From: Paenibacillus sp. J23TS9
GTDB taxonomy: Bacteria > Bacillota > Bacilli > Paenibacillales > Paenibacillaceae
Length of the DNA: 64,000 nucleotides
Direction: 5' to 3'
Assembly: GCF_018403225.1 (NCBI RefSeq)
Contig: NZ_BOSG01000001.1
Coordinates: forward strand, 1,984,001 to 2,048,000
Positions 52,965-62,881 of the stretch are shown here, piece after piece. Under the pieces are notes generated by a model that searched no databases, was not told where the DNA came from, and was given only the letters and a program-made list of their open reading frames with translations. The first letter of the stretch is position 1. Every line of letters begins with the position of its first letter. The position numbers and the translations under genes were made by a program.

Positions 52965-54716
52965 TCAATATGAAGTAAACTGCTCAACCGTTCGGAAAGG
53001 AAGTACGATTCTGATCCTTGCCCCTGCGCCCGGGGCATTATCAAACTCAAGGCATGTGTTCTGCCCGAAAATATGCTTCAGCCGATACTGCACATTAGAA
53101 ATGCCCAAATGCTCTCCGTTTTGATTATCCGGAAAGCATCCCGATTGCAATTGCTGCAGAACATCATCCGGGAAACCGTTCCCGTTATCTACAATCACAA
53201 TCTCCAGTTGATCTGTCCCAAGAAGACGGATATGAATGGAAATATGAAAAGGATGGTCCATGAAATCAAATCCGTATTTAATCGCATTTTCGATAAAAGG
53301 CTGGATTAACAGCGGCGGTATGGCCGCCTTAGCTGCTGCATCAGCAAGTTGAATATGATAGGTGACCCGCTCAGGGAAGCGTACTTGCTGAATTTTGATG
53401 TAGCTCTCCATATGCTCCATTTCTTCTGCGACCGTCACGGCAACTTGGTTGGTTTTGGTCGTAAAGCGGAAGTACTTCACCAGATTCATACACATCAGCT
53501 GGATTACGCTGTAATTTTTTATCTCCGCCAAATTATAAACAATGTTGATCGAGTTCAACAGAAAATGAGGGTTTATCTGAAGCTGCAGATGCTTGAGTTC
53601 AGCCTTATGTGCTCTGATCTGTTCTTCATATACGCTGATTTTCAGTTCATGAATCTCGGAGGCCATGCTGTTAAACGTTTCATTAATAATACTGAACTCC
53701 TTTGCTTTGGAGGAATAGAGACGGGTATCCCAGTCCCCATGCTTAATCCTTCTCATCCCCCGGACAAGATCATTCATAGGTTTTAGAATAATATCGTTCA
53801 GATAGACCAAATAAATGATCAAAATGATCAGCGCTACCATTGAAATAATAATAATGCCCCTTCGGAAGTGATATAGATTCTTCAGCATTTGGGATTCCGG
53901 GACAAAAGCACTCAGAATCACATCCGTACCCTGGATCTGATTCATAACCACAATATATTTACGGTCATCTTTTTTCACAACCTGGTATACTTCATTGGAT
54001 TCGGAAGCAAACGAGGTATTCAGGCGCTGTAAACCGATTGCTGTCGTGTTCGTAATCAACTCTCCCCGATCACTGACGAAACTGGCAAAGCCATCTTCCA
54101 AATGGATTAGGTCCAGTGGGATCATCAGGTTTTCCATCTCCACGAAGGCTCCCAGATAAAAGTCATCCCCTGTATCGACCAACCGTATTAGAGCATATTT
54201 ATGATCGCTGTATTCAATAGCCTTCCATTCTCGAAAAAAATCACTGTCTTGCCGAACTTCCTTGACCAGCTTTTCGATGGTAGATTTGATCGATAATAAT
54301 TCCTCATAGGATTGCGTTTTAATTGGCGTATTGAACAGATCCTGTTTTTGGACGGAGTAGATGAATTGAAGATCAACACTGTTGTCGAACCGGTGATACC
54401 GTGTCAAGGTGTTGAGGATTCTGGCTTTGGCCAAATAGTATTCGTCAGGATCATTTTGCAGCTGCGAAAGGGCAGCAATGTTCGGGTCTTCTACCGCGAT
54501 ATTGTACAAAAAGTTCGTTTCTTTGTTTAGTGCCGCCTCAATCTGGTGCGAATAGAGGATCATCGAGTTTTTATTCGAATCGGCTACCTGCTCCCTAATC
54601 GTGTTCGAAGCATAGTGGTTATTATAGAGCAGCAGAACGACCAGAGGCACGGCAATGGTAAAAAAACCAATGATCAGCTTAAAACGAAGCGAGTGTTTAA
54701 TATTCAACATATTCAT
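52965..54716 (-). CDS. YesM-type sensor histidine kinase
   Basis: The 583-residue protein has an N-terminal membrane helix (IGFFTIAVPLVVLLLY), an extracellular domain of about 250 residues, and a second helix (GIIIISMVALIILIIYLVY). A HAMP linker (PMNDLVRGMRRIKHGDWDTR), the LytS/YesM His box LQINPHFLLNSINI and the ATPase N-box PFIENAIKYGF follow. It phosphorylates the YesN partner. The input is likely an oligosaccharide, possibly with the binding protein encoded just upstream. Confidence 0.94.
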   Translation of the reverse strand: MNMLNIKHSLRFKLIIGFFTIAVPLVVLLLYNNHYASNTIREQVADSNKNSMILYSHQIEAALNKETNFLYNIAVEDPNIAALSQLQNDPDEYYLAKARILNTLTRYHRFDNSVDLQFIYSVQKQDLFNTPIKTQSYEELLSIKSTIEKLVKEVRQDSDFFREWKAIEYSDHKYALIRLVDTGDDFYLGAFVEMENLMIPLDLIHLEDGFASFVSDRGELITNTTAIGLQRLNTSFASESNEVYQVVKKDDRKYIVVMNQIQGTDVILSAFVPESQMLKNLYHFRRGIIIISMVALIILIIYLVYLNDIILKPMNDLVRGMRRIKHGDWDTRLYSSKAKEFSIINETFNSMASEIHELKISVYEEQIRAHKAELKHLQLQINPHFLLNSINIVYNLAEIKNYSVIQLMCMNLVKYFRFTTKTNQVAVTVAEEMEHMESYIKIQQVRFPERVTYHIQLADAAAKAAIPPLLIQPFIENAIKYGFDFMDHPFHISIHIRLLGTDQLEIVIVDNGNGFPDDVLQQLQSGCFPDNQNGEHLGISNVQYRLKHIFGQNTCLEFDNAPGAGARIRIVLPFRTVEQFTSY

Positions 54717-54879
54717 CAGCTACCCCGGCTCTATAAAGAGAATATATACAATGAACGTTAAGCATTTCATAAGTTCATCTACTCTCTGAGTATAGTTACA
54801 TACAAGAAAAAAGGGAATCCCTTACATAGGACTCACAACGATAGTCCCGGTTCAGAATCCCCTCATATTTCTTACGTTT

Positions 54880-56397
54880 CTATTTCGTTTGAGCCCACTC
54901 GGCCAACTGCTTATCTACTTCAGCTTTGACTTTATCAAATCCGGCTGCCTTACGCTTCTCTATCCATTTTGCGAGAATCTTCTCCGGGTCTACGGCACCT
55001 GATCTTAAGCTGGCTCCAAATTCTTTTTCCACATTCGCGATGGATGCCATTTCCGACTTGACAGGTTCCTGATTGAAGGCAAATCCAAGAGCAATGGAAC
55101 GCTCAGCTCTGTCATTGAACTTCTGAAACTCTTCCCATTTATTAGGATCCTCATTTGCCCAGAGATAGGAATTAAACTGGTTACCGAACATCCAGCCTCC
55201 CGGATTCGGGTAAGTTTGGGTATCTGCATTCACGCCTTCCGGAAAATCGATCATGTTTTCGGATTTTTTCACATAGTGCTTGCCTTCGATTCCCCAATCC
55301 AGCATATTTAGCAGCTTGGGATCACTGTATAGCATGTTAAGGAACATCATTGCTCTGGCAGGATCCTTGGATGTCCGGGAAATACCAAGCATAGCGCCCT
55401 GCGCGTCACCGGTTGTCGTGAACGGTTCAGCCGTCTCTACCTGAATCACATCGACGCCTGAGCTTAAACTCATTTCCTTGTCTTTTCCAGGCTTCAGAGA
55501 TTGGGCTACGGCAAAGGCTTTGCCTGCTTTAATCATATTCATGCCTTGGTCTGCGTCTGAGGTCAGAACATCCTTGTCAAACCAGCCGTTCTGATTCCAC
55601 TGATGCATGCGTTTGTAGAATTCGATGAATTTTGGATCTTCGAGCGTATCCACGGCTTTTAACTCTTTGCTATCCCGCGGAATTGCCAGATTGGCCACGA
55701 TGCCGTCATAGTTTGACGCTTCCCATATGTTCGTAAATTTGCTCGAAACGATTGGGGTGATACCCGGCTCGTTTTCTTTAATTGTTTTGAACATAGCTTC
55801 CATATCTTCTAACGACTTCACGCCGCTCGTATCAAACTTGTATTTATCAACTAACTTCTTATCCAGGAGAAAACCAAAGCCCTGGCCGAATTCCTTTTTG
55901 GTTGGAAGAGCGTAGAGCTTGCCGCCGATTCTCGATCCCTTAATAAAATCGTCGCCGAGAACGCCGGGGATATCCTTGCCATATTGGGCCATTAAATCAT
56001 CAAGCTCGAGATATTGACCTTTGGCGGCATCCTTCGGATAGGAGAACCAGCTCGCCGTGAACATCAGATCAAAGGGTTCGTTGGAAATTTTCATCAAGTT
56101 GGTTTTATCATCCCAGGAAGCCCACTCAATAGGTTTGAGCTCAATGGTGGCATTGATCTTTTCCGTCAAATATTTGCTCATTTCATCCTGTACAAGCTGC
56201 AGGTCTTTAGGAGCGGTTGCCGGGTAAACTAGAGTAATTTTGTAAGGACTGAGCGAGGAATCTGAATCCTTCCCCTTTTCTCCTGTCGCTGAGTTTTTGG
56301 AGTCTGCCGTTTTGCCTGAATCCCCTTTGGCGCATCCTGTTAATGCCAACATACCGCAAAGCATGATTAGAAATACCAATTGATGGGCTTTTTTCAT
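54880..56397 (-). CDS. Lipoprotein sugar-binding component of ABC importer
   Basis: The 505-residue family 1 solute-binding protein has a lipobox (ALTGCA) near residue 22 and a Ser/Lys-rich linker. Core motifs are KITLVYPATAPKDLQ, GGKLYALPTKKEFGQG and NGWFDKDVLTSDADQG. It resembles LplA/YtcQ proteins that bind oligosaccharides. It is followed upstream in the operon by the two permeases; no ATPase is encoded here, as is normal for carbohydrate systems sharing MsmK/MsmX. Confidence 0.92.
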   Translation of the reverse strand: MKKAHQLVFLIMLCGMLALTGCAKGDSGKTADSKNSATGEKGKDSDSSLSPYKITLVYPATAPKDLQLVQDEMSKYLTEKINATIELKPIEWASWDDKTNLMKISNEPFDLMFTASWFSYPKDAAKGQYLELDDLMAQYGKDIPGVLGDDFIKGSRIGGKLYALPTKKEFGQGFGFLLDKKLVDKYKFDTSGVKSLEDMEAMFKTIKENEPGITPIVSSKFTNIWEASNYDGIVANLAIPRDSKELKAVDTLEDPKFIEFYKRMHQWNQNGWFDKDVLTSDADQGMNMIKAGKAFAVAQSLKPGKDKEMSLSSGVDVIQVETAEPFTTTGDAQGAMLGISRTSKDPARAMMFLNMLYSDPKLLNMLDWGIEGKHYVKKSENMIDFPEGVNADTQTYPNPGGWMFGNQFNSYLWANEDPNKWEEFQKFNDRAERSIALGFAFNQEPVKSEMASIANVEKEFGASLRSGAVDPEKILAKWIEKRKAAGFDKVKAEVDKQLAEWAQTK

Positions 56398-56495
56398 ATC
56401 CCGTTGATCCCCTCTCCATTTTCACCTTTTATAAAAAGCATGCTATCAATCACTCTGACTGCCCCACCTCCTTCCAGTATAACGGGTGGTTATAT

Positions 56496-57395
56496 TCAAC
56501 CTTTTACTGCCCCGCTTGTAATCCCGCTGATGTAGTATTTCTGAAAGAACGGATAAGCGAACAATAAAGGAGCAATCCCGACGATCGCAAGTGCCATCCG
56601 CACGGTTTCCCGCGGCATTTTGGCCAGCAAATCCCCGACCTGGGCTGAACTGTTGGATTTCATCAGCAAATACTGGATATTAGTGAGTGTCTTCGTCATC
56701 AGATATTGAATGTTATACAGCTCAGGCTTGTCGATAAACAGCATACAATTATACCAATCATTCCAATAGGCTAATGTGTTAAAAAGTCCAATAGTAGCCA
56801 TGATGGGCAAAGAAAGCGGAAGGACGATTTTAAAGAAAATCCTCAGTTCCCCTGCACCGTCAATCGTTGCCGATTCAACCACGGATTCCGGAATCGTCGA
56901 GGCGAAAAAGCTTCGCATGAGCAGCACGTTAAACGCACTTAACAGCAGATTGGGAATGATCATTGCGAAAATTGTGTTTTTCAAGTCAAACATGTTGACA
57001 TAGGTAATGTACCAGGGCACCATGCCTCCGCCAAAGAGCATCGTGAAAAAGATGTAAAAGGATAGCGTGCTTCGGAAGGGCAGATCGGGCCTGGATAACG
57101 GGTAAGCAAAAAGTGCTGTGATAAGCAGGCTTACAACCGTACCGATAATCGTTGATAAAATGGTCACACCGTATGCTTTTGCAATTTCGGAGAAGTCATT
57201 GAATAAAAATTGATAGGCTGCAAAGCTGATATGGCTTGGAAACAGTGAATATCCGTTTTGCAGGATGGAATCCTCACTGGATATCGAAACCATAAACACC
57301 AGAATGAAAGGAATTAGAGATGCGATCGTAAACGCCCAGAAAAACAAGTGTATCAAGGATGGGCCAATCCATTTCTTCAAGTTCAATTCTCTCAC
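56496..57395 (-). CDS. ABC sugar permease, YtcP/LplC type
   Basis: The 299-residue protein has six membrane helices and the EAA loop ESATIDGAGELRIFFKIVLP. The ending YYISGITSGAVKG is typical for LplC/YtcP. The start is GTG behind GGAGGAGGG. It lies 20 bases downstream of the YteP-like gene and about 100 bases before the binding protein gene. Confidence 0.94.
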   Translation of the reverse strand: MRELNLKKWIGPSLIHLFFWAFTIASLIPFILVFMVSISSEDSILQNGYSLFPSHISFAAYQFLFNDFSEIAKAYGVTILSTIIGTVVSLLITALFAYPLSRPDLPFRSTLSFYIFFTMLFGGGMVPWYITYVNMFDLKNTIFAMIIPNLLLSAFNVLLMRSFFASTIPESVVESATIDGAGELRIFFKIVLPLSLPIMATIGLFNTLAYWNDWYNCMLFIDKPELYNIQYLMTKTLTNIQYLLMKSNSSAQVGDLLAKMPRETVRMALAIVGIAPLLFAYPFFQKYYISGITSGAVKG

Positions 57396-57415
57396 GATTT
57401 CTCCCTCCTCCCTGT

Positions 57416-58342
57416 TTAGAATAATGCGTCCCGTTTGTTGATTTTTCTAACAGCCGTATTGGCTACCAATATGAGTACGAAGCAGACCACGGATTGATAG
57501 AATCCTGCAGCTGTCGACATCCCAATATCGCCCGATTGGATCATGGCACGGTAGACAAAGGTGTCAATCGTGTTCGTTGTGGGTATAAGTGCGCCAGTAT
57601 TCATTGGCACCTGATAGAACAATCCGAAATCCGAGCGGAGTATACCACTGACGGCAAGCAGCGTCATCGTGGTGATGACAGGCAGAATTAAAGGAATCGT
57701 AATTCGGGTCATCTGTTTCCATTTACTCGCACCATCGATGGTTGCCGCTTCATAATACTCCTTGTCTATTCCGATAATTGAAGCAAAATAAATAATAGAT
57801 AAATAGCCTACGTTTTTCCATGCGTTCACAATGACCAGTATGTATGGCCAATACTTGGATTCTGCATACCATGAAACCGCTTCTGAACCAAACCATTTGA
57901 TTAATAGCCTGTTCACAAGCCCGCTGTCGACATTCAGAAAGCTGTATACCAGATAAGCGACGACAACCATGGAGATGATATGCGGAAGTAAGAAGGTACT
58001 CTGGTAAAATCGACTGATCACTTTATCCTTGATCTCATTGATCAGCAGCGCTACAAGAACGGACAGAACCAAATTCAGCACAATAAAGACCACATTGTAC
58101 AGGAAGGTGTTCCGGGTAATGATATACGCATCCTGTGAGTTGAACAGGAATTTGAAGTTATCAAGTCCGGCCCAGGCGCTTCCCCATATACCATCGACAT
58201 AATTATAGTTTTTAAATGCAAGAATCACGCCGTACATCGGGATATAGTTGTTGATGAACAAATATACGATTCCTGGTAGCGTCATAAGCAGCAGCCATTT
58301 ATACTTTTTCAGACTTTTCCTTAAATGCGACTTCTCCCTCAT
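57416..58342 (-). CDS. ABC sugar permease, YteP/LplB type
   Basis: The 308-residue six-helix protein has the EAA loop EAATIDGASKWKQMTRITIP and the N-terminal signature LMTLPGIVYLFINNYIPMYG. It is the first gene of the permease-permease-binding protein operon and forms a heterodimer with the YtcP-like subunit. GAAGGGGC precedes the ATG. A cre-like site lies in the divergent region upstream. Confidence 0.94.
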   Translation of the reverse strand: MREKSHLRKSLKKYKWLLLMTLPGIVYLFINNYIPMYGVILAFKNYNYVDGIWGSAWAGLDNFKFLFNSQDAYIITRNTFLYNVVFIVLNLVLSVLVALLINEIKDKVISRFYQSTFLLPHIISMVVVAYLVYSFLNVDSGLVNRLLIKWFGSEAVSWYAESKYWPYILVIVNAWKNVGYLSIIYFASIIGIDKEYYEAATIDGASKWKQMTRITIPLILPVITTMTLLAVSGILRSDFGLFYQVPMNTGALIPTTNTIDTFVYRAMIQSGDIGMSTAAGFYQSVVCFVLILVANTAVRKINKRDALF

Positions 58343-58515
58343 GTTCCAGCCCCTTCATATCAAGTCGTGTAAACCTTTACATTTCAATTCTATAATGCAG
58401 CGAATCCTGTCGACCACTATCATCATGACTTTCTGATACCACGATGATGACTTCTTCCTAATCCATTTCCAAAGGTTATTGACACCTTCGACCAGACTCT
58501 TTATGCTAGGGGGCA

Positions 58516-58531
58516 TAATAAACGCTTTCAT
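58516..58531. promoter_or_regulatory. cre-like (CcpA) site in the divergent promoter region
   Basis: TAATAAACGCTTTCAT, the complement of ATGAAAGCGTTTATTA, matches the cre consensus except one position. It lies between the ABC importer operon and the divergent phosphodiesterase genes, consistent with catabolite repression of one or both. Confidence 0.55.
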
Positions 58532-58598
58532 AGTTTCTTTGAAGCAAGAAGAGGCAAATCATTATATTCCGCATGTACTTAAAGGAGGTTTATTTTAG

Positions 58599-59441
58599 AT
58601 GATGAGCATGTCAAAGCCAATTCAACGGGTCTTCATCCTTGGGATGGATGGCGCAGGGAATTTCATTCAAAACACGGAGACACCGAATATCGATGCATTT
58701 TTGCAAAAGGGGGCTGTTACCTACAACGCACAAGCACAATCGCCTACCATTAGTGCCGAGTGCTGGGGTTCTATCCTTCATGGCGTCATTCCGGAAAAAC
58801 ATCAATTAAATAATGATATCGCAGCTACGCAAGTCTATCCTTCTGATTCTCCGTATCCGTCCGTATTCCGGTTGGCCCGGGAAGCTTGGCCTGAAGCGAA
58901 GCTCGCTGCGTTCTCAAGCTGGACACCGATTAACAGCGGTATTATTGAAGAGGACCTTGGCATACATAAGGAATCTTTGCCTGATGCTGAACTGGTGGGC
59001 GCGATTCAGTCCTATCTTGAGCAAAATAACGACGTAAAGCTGCTGTATATGCAGCTCGATGAGCCGGATGGTGCCGGACATAAATACGGCTATGGTCCGG
59101 ATTCACCGGAGTATCTGAAGGCTATATCTAAAAATGACGAATTATTCGGACTCGTGCTGGAATCTATTGAAAAACGGGGATTGCTTGAGGATAGCCTTGT
59201 GATTCTGCTTACCGATCATGGCGGTGGCGGGGATCATAAGTACAGCCACGGAAGTGATCACCCAATGGATAAGAACGTGTTCTGGGGATGTGTTGGACCT
59301 GGTATTGAAGCCGGGGCGGCTCTTCCTGAGCTGTTCATCGTGGATACGGCTGCAGTTGCAGCCTATGCGCTGGGTCTTAAGCAGCCGGATAGCTGGGACG
59401 CCAAAGTGCCCGTTTCACTGTTTAGTAAATTAGGAGTGTAA
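58599..59441 (+). CDS. Alkaline phosphatase superfamily (phosphodiesterase/NPP-like) protein
   Basis: The 280-residue protein has FILGMDGAGNFIQNTE, which holds the first metal Asp, and QSPTISAECWGSI, where Thr or Ser would be the nucleophile. LDEPDGAGHKYGYG and LTDHGGGGDHKYSHG supply metal ligands. It resembles type I phosphodiesterase/nucleotide pyrophosphatase. There is no signal peptide, so it is cytoplasmic. AAAGGAGG precedes the ATG. It is followed after seven bases by a metallophosphoesterase. Confidence 0.85.
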   Translation: MMSMSKPIQRVFILGMDGAGNFIQNTETPNIDAFLQKGAVTYNAQAQSPTISAECWGSILHGVIPEKHQLNNDIAATQVYPSDSPYPSVFRLAREAWPEAKLAAFSSWTPINSGIIEEDLGIHKESLPDAELVGAIQSYLEQNNDVKLLYMQLDEPDGAGHKYGYGPDSPEYLKAISKNDELFGLVLESIEKRGLLEDSLVILLTDHGGGGDHKYSHGSDHPMDKNVFWGCVGPGIEAGAALPELFIVDTAAVAAYALGLKQPDSWDAKVPVSLFSKLGV

Positions 59442-59448
59442 CTAAGCT

Positions 59449-60399
59449 ATGAGGAAATCGCTGCATTTTAGGGATAATGAGAAGTTTAAAATTGTCCAGT
59501 TTACGGACACTGAATTTTGCGAGCCAAATGAAGAAGAGACTCATATGAAGGCTCTGATGAGGAGAATTCTGGAGACGGAAAACCCGGATCTGGTCGTCTA
59601 CACTGGAGATGTTATAGCGAGTAATAAGAGCCCGAATCCCATCCAGGCTTTTAAAAACGCGGTCTCGGTGCCGGAGGAGATGCAAATTCCTTGGACCGCC
59701 GTATTCGGGAATCATGATTCCGAGGCTGCGGATATGACGCGTGAGCAGCTGCATAATCTCCAATTATCCCACAAGTACTGTTATGCGCAGCCCGATCCGC
59801 CGAATGTGCATGGTGCCGGTAATTACATGCTTGAAATATTGGATAAACAGCATCAGCCTGCAGCTGCGCTTTATTTTCTGGATTCAGGAAGTTATTCACC
59901 GCTCGAGCATCTGCGGGTCGGCTTTTATGACTGGATTCGCCGGAGTCAAATCCATTGGTATACGGAAACGTCCTATCGCTTAACTGCAAGGAATGGCGGA
60001 TCTCCGCTGCCTTCCCTTGGTTTTTTCCATATTCCGCTTCCGGAATACAATGATATATGGGATTTCTCAGTTTGCTACGGCCAGAAGCTGGATAAATGCT
60101 GCGCACCATGGATTAACACCGGATTCTTCGCGGCCATGCTGGAAATGGGCGATATCATGGGAACCTTCGTAGGACATGATCACGGGAATGACTTCTGGGG
60201 TACTCTGCATGGTATTCGTCTTTGCTACGGCCGTACGACCCGCAATGCCTATTTGAATCAACCGTTCCAAACCGGCGCGCGAGTCATTCAATTAACGGAA
60301 GGACAGCGCAGCTTTGACACATGGCTTCATCTTGAAGATGGTTCGATTATTCAAGATCAGCCGGAGCACAAACCGGAGGGACGGCATGTACAAAATTGA
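59449..60399 (+). CDS. Calcineurin-like metallophosphoesterase
   Basis: The 316-residue protein has the dimetal motifs IVQFTDTEF (D-x-E in place of D-x-H), VYTGDVI, FGNHDSEA and GHDHGND. Sequence FHIPLPEYNDIW is typical of the DNA repair/PhoD-like branch acting on phosphoesters. It follows the alkaline phosphatase-like gene by seven bases, so both act in one pathway. The Glu at the first motif is as in many YvnB/PhoA-like Bacillales proteins. Confidence 0.85.
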   Translation: MRKSLHFRDNEKFKIVQFTDTEFCEPNEEETHMKALMRRILETENPDLVVYTGDVIASNKSPNPIQAFKNAVSVPEEMQIPWTAVFGNHDSEAADMTREQLHNLQLSHKYCYAQPDPPNVHGAGNYMLEILDKQHQPAAALYFLDSGSYSPLEHLRVGFYDWIRRSQIHWYTETSYRLTARNGGSPLPSLGFFHIPLPEYNDIWDFSVCYGQKLDKCCAPWINTGFFAAMLEMGDIMGTFVGHDHGNDFWGTLHGIRLCYGRTTRNAYLNQPFQTGARVIQLTEGQRSFDTWLHLEDGSIIQDQPEHKPEGRHVQN

Positions 60400-60418
60400 T
60401 GGAGTCCTCCCATTCTTC

Positions 60419-60883
60419 TCATGTAAAGGAGTCTAAATGGAGTTCCATCACCAAGCCCTGGACGGCGCCTTCATCATCGATTTTTCCATTCAACTGAAAC
60501 CCCATCGATTCATATAATGTTCGGGCATGCGTGTTTTCGGGATGGATGCTTAAGTAAATTTTCTTACAGTCATATTGCTGTTCGATATAACGAATAACCA
60601 ATAGCAGAAAACGTTTGGCATACCCTTTTCCTTGAAAATGGTGGTCAATCATGAAACGGTCAAGCCAAGCGCTTTGATCCTGGATGTCCGGCCAGCCATA
60701 CATGGCAAATCCAATGAGTGTATCATTTTCGTACATTCCGACGGATACGGCATTCTTTTCGTATAAGCATTCTGCCATTGAAAACGCATTGCTCTCTATA
60801 AAATGCTGCTGCTGCTCCGATACCGTTAATGCCGCGGCAGCACGCCAGTTTTCTTGTGTGATCTCACGAATGTGTAAGCTCAT
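60419..60883 (-). CDS. GNAT acetyltransferase
   Basis: The 154-residue protein starts MSLHIREITQENW and has the acetyl-CoA motif FQGKGYAKRFLLLVIR. Further GNAT segments are DTLIGFAMYGW and TLYESMGFQLNGK. It resembles spermine/spermidine or amino-group acetyltransferases of the BltD type. The ATG at 60883 is chosen because the upstream ATG at 60895 has no ribosome site. It is convergent with the metallophosphoesterase gene. Confidence 0.85.
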   Translation of the reverse strand: MSLHIREITQENWRAAAALTVSEQQQHFIESNAFSMAECLYEKNAVSVGMYENDTLIGFAMYGWPDIQDQSAWLDRFMIDHHFQGKGYAKRFLLLVIRYIEQQYDCKKIYLSIHPENTHARTLYESMGFQLNGKIDDEGAVQGLVMELHLDSFT

Positions 60884-60965
60884 ATTCTCTCTCATTTCTG
60901 TATTATGTTTGATTCAAATAGCCATGGAACCTTTGCCGCCGGCATGGTCCATGGCTATTATTCAT

Positions 60966-61196
60966 TCACTCACAGATGCCAGTTTTCATTGGGCATATAG
61001 CGACGACATTACAATAGATATAATCATTCTCCTGTTGTTTCCATTGTATTTGATCGTACCCCATGTTTCTATACCTCATCGACCATCTCTCGCCCGCAGA
61101 TGTTATTGGAATTACAGTGATAATGGTATTATGCTCCATACGTTCCACCTTTACCAAGCCATTATCAATCAGCTTCTTCAGCAGAAAGGCAACCAA
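60966..61196 (-). pseudogene. Possible remnant of a small regulator-like gene
   Basis: The open stretch of 76 residues begins with TTG and lacks a ribosome binding site. Its start LLKKLIDNGLVKVER and VIPITSAGERWS resemble the recognition helix and wing of a winged-helix protein whose N-terminus is missing. It may be a decayed fragment or chance. The rest of 60884-61264 holds only the MATE terminator. Confidence 0.25.
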
Positions 61197-61221
61197 TTAC
61201 AGTCATTTGCTACCACGCAAA

Positions 61222-61244
61222 ACAAGCCCGGAATCCGGGCTTGT
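61222..61244 (-). terminator. Terminator of the MATE gene
   Basis: ACAAGCCCGG pairs with CCGGGCTTGT around a 3-base loop, followed on the minus strand by TTTGCG. The stem is perfect. Confidence 0.82.
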
Positions 61245-61264
61245 CATTTTAGTATATGAAGTGA

Positions 61265-62656
61265 TTAAGTGGCTACATTCTCTGAAGAATCGACTGGTTT
61301 AACATCCGTGTTAAAGGTCCGGATCCATTTGAACCGGTTTACTTTGACAAGAGCGACGAAGCATTTGAGAATCTGGTCGCATTTCAAACATATGAATGTG
61401 ATTAATGGCGACAGGTCAAACACAAACGCGCAGATAAATGAAGCGGGCAAAACCACCAGCCACATGAAAATAAAATCATTGTAAAGCACGAACTTCGTAT
61501 CTCCCCCGCTGCGTACAATCCCGGTCAATGCTGGCATTTGATATGCGGTTCCGACCACCGTAATCGACAGCACCGTCATGAATTGAACCGCAAGTGCCTT
61601 TGCATCATCAGAGATCGTGTACAGCCCGGTCACATAATCCTTGGTTATAAAGAGCACTAGTCCTGTCATAACTCCAATACAGAGATAGAGCATCTGCATC
61701 GTTTTACTGTAGGTTATGATCTTCGAAACATGCCCTTCCCCAATGGTCTTCCCGATCACAACGGCCGTTGCACTGGCAGAGGCGTAGGTTATGACCGTAA
61801 CCAGCTGAAAGATTGTTGTGGCTACACTATTCGCTGCAATCGCCGATTCACCCATATGTCCCAAAATAGCAGACTGTGCACCCATGGCACATGCCCAAAG
61901 TGCGTTGGCCATCAGAATAGGCGAACCAATCTGCAGATATTGTCTGAACAGCTCCTTGTCAATTTGAAAGAAATCCTTCAGTTTCAGCATAAGCCTGCGG
62001 TCAAAACGTTTAATAAAGATGATGACTATAACGGTTTCGATGATTCTGGCTGTAAGTGTTGCAGTCGCCGAGCCGCTGACCCCCATCCGTGGTAATCCGA
62101 AATGTCCGTAGATCAGCATATAGTTCAAACAAATGTTGATGACTAGCGTGGATAAGGATACGAGAAAACCAATCCGCACAACCTCGACGCTCCGCAGCGA
62201 GGCGAGCAGCACATTTGTAACGGCGAAAAAAACATATGAAAAACAAATAATTCTTAAATACTGTGCACCTTCCGCAATGACCCTCTGCTCATTCGTGAAC
62301 AGTGACATACAGCCCTCCGGAAAGATAAACACGATAATCCACATCACGACGCTGACCAGAAGCGCGATTCTCATGCCAATGCTGGCAGCCTTCTTCACAG
62401 AGTCCATGTTTTTAGCGCCCCAGCTTCTCGAGGACAAGATGACTAATCCTTCCGCAGCCCCCATCACGAGCATGTGCAAAATAAACTGAATCTGATTTGC
62501 CAGCGCAACACCTGATAGAGCCGACTCACTGTAGCCGCCCAGCATCAGATTGTCTGACAAGTTGACGCCCAAGGTGATGATGTTTTGCAGGGCGATTAGC
62601 AGGGTCAGCCTGAAAAAATTCTTGTAAAATGAGGTCTCCCTAACCCATAAGCTCAT
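61265..62656 (-). CDS. MATE-family efflux transporter
   Basis: The 463-residue protein has twelve membrane helices in two similar halves: NLSDNLMLGGYSESALSG in helix 1-2 and QSAILGHMGESAIAANSVA in helix 7-8. It exports cationic compounds in exchange for Na+ or H+. The ATG at 62656 follows AGAAGG at good distance. A terminator-like hairpin lies in the 5' leader region. Confidence 0.9.
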   Translation of the reverse strand: MSLWVRETSFYKNFFRLTLLIALQNIITLGVNLSDNLMLGGYSESALSGVALANQIQFILHMLVMGAAEGLVILSSRSWGAKNMDSVKKAASIGMRIALLVSVVMWIIVFIFPEGCMSLFTNEQRVIAEGAQYLRIICFSYVFFAVTNVLLASLRSVEVVRIGFLVSLSTLVINICLNYMLIYGHFGLPRMGVSGSATATLTARIIETVIVIIFIKRFDRRLMLKLKDFFQIDKELFRQYLQIGSPILMANALWACAMGAQSAILGHMGESAIAANSVATTIFQLVTVITYASASATAVVIGKTIGEGHVSKIITYSKTMQMLYLCIGVMTGLVLFITKDYVTGLYTISDDAKALAVQFMTVLSITVVGTAYQMPALTGIVRSGGDTKFVLYNDFIFMWLVVLPASFICAFVFDLSPLITFICLKCDQILKCFVALVKVNRFKWIRTFNTDVKPVDSSENVAT

Positions 62657-62840
62657 AGCATTCCTTCTTCTCTCTTTAGTTTGACTCATGCCGTTTGCTT
62701 GCTTCCTACCCTATATGTATATTCGTTGTTAGCTTTTAAAAGCATACCATATTGACGGCGTACCGGTGACTGCAAAATTGCGGTCAAGATCACAAAAAAT
62801 TTCGGAGGAAAGCACATAAAAGAATAGATAATAGAAACAC

Positions 62841-62881
62841 AAAAAGAACCTGATATGGATGAGCTCCACGATCGGTTCTTT
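62841..62881 (-). terminator. Terminator-like hairpin in the MATE leader region
   Basis: AAAGAACC and GGTTCTTT form the outer stem, with GAT/ATC and TGG/CCA pairing inside, followed by TTTTTG on the minus strand. No gene ends before it, so it may be an attenuator in the MATE 5' leader. The region 62657-63048 has no other convincing feature. Confidence 0.5.

Noticed and set aside
54798..54840. Palindromic AAGGGAATCCCTT region after the binding protein gene
   Set aside because: Arms cannot form a hairpin with a proper loop, so a terminator call is not supported.
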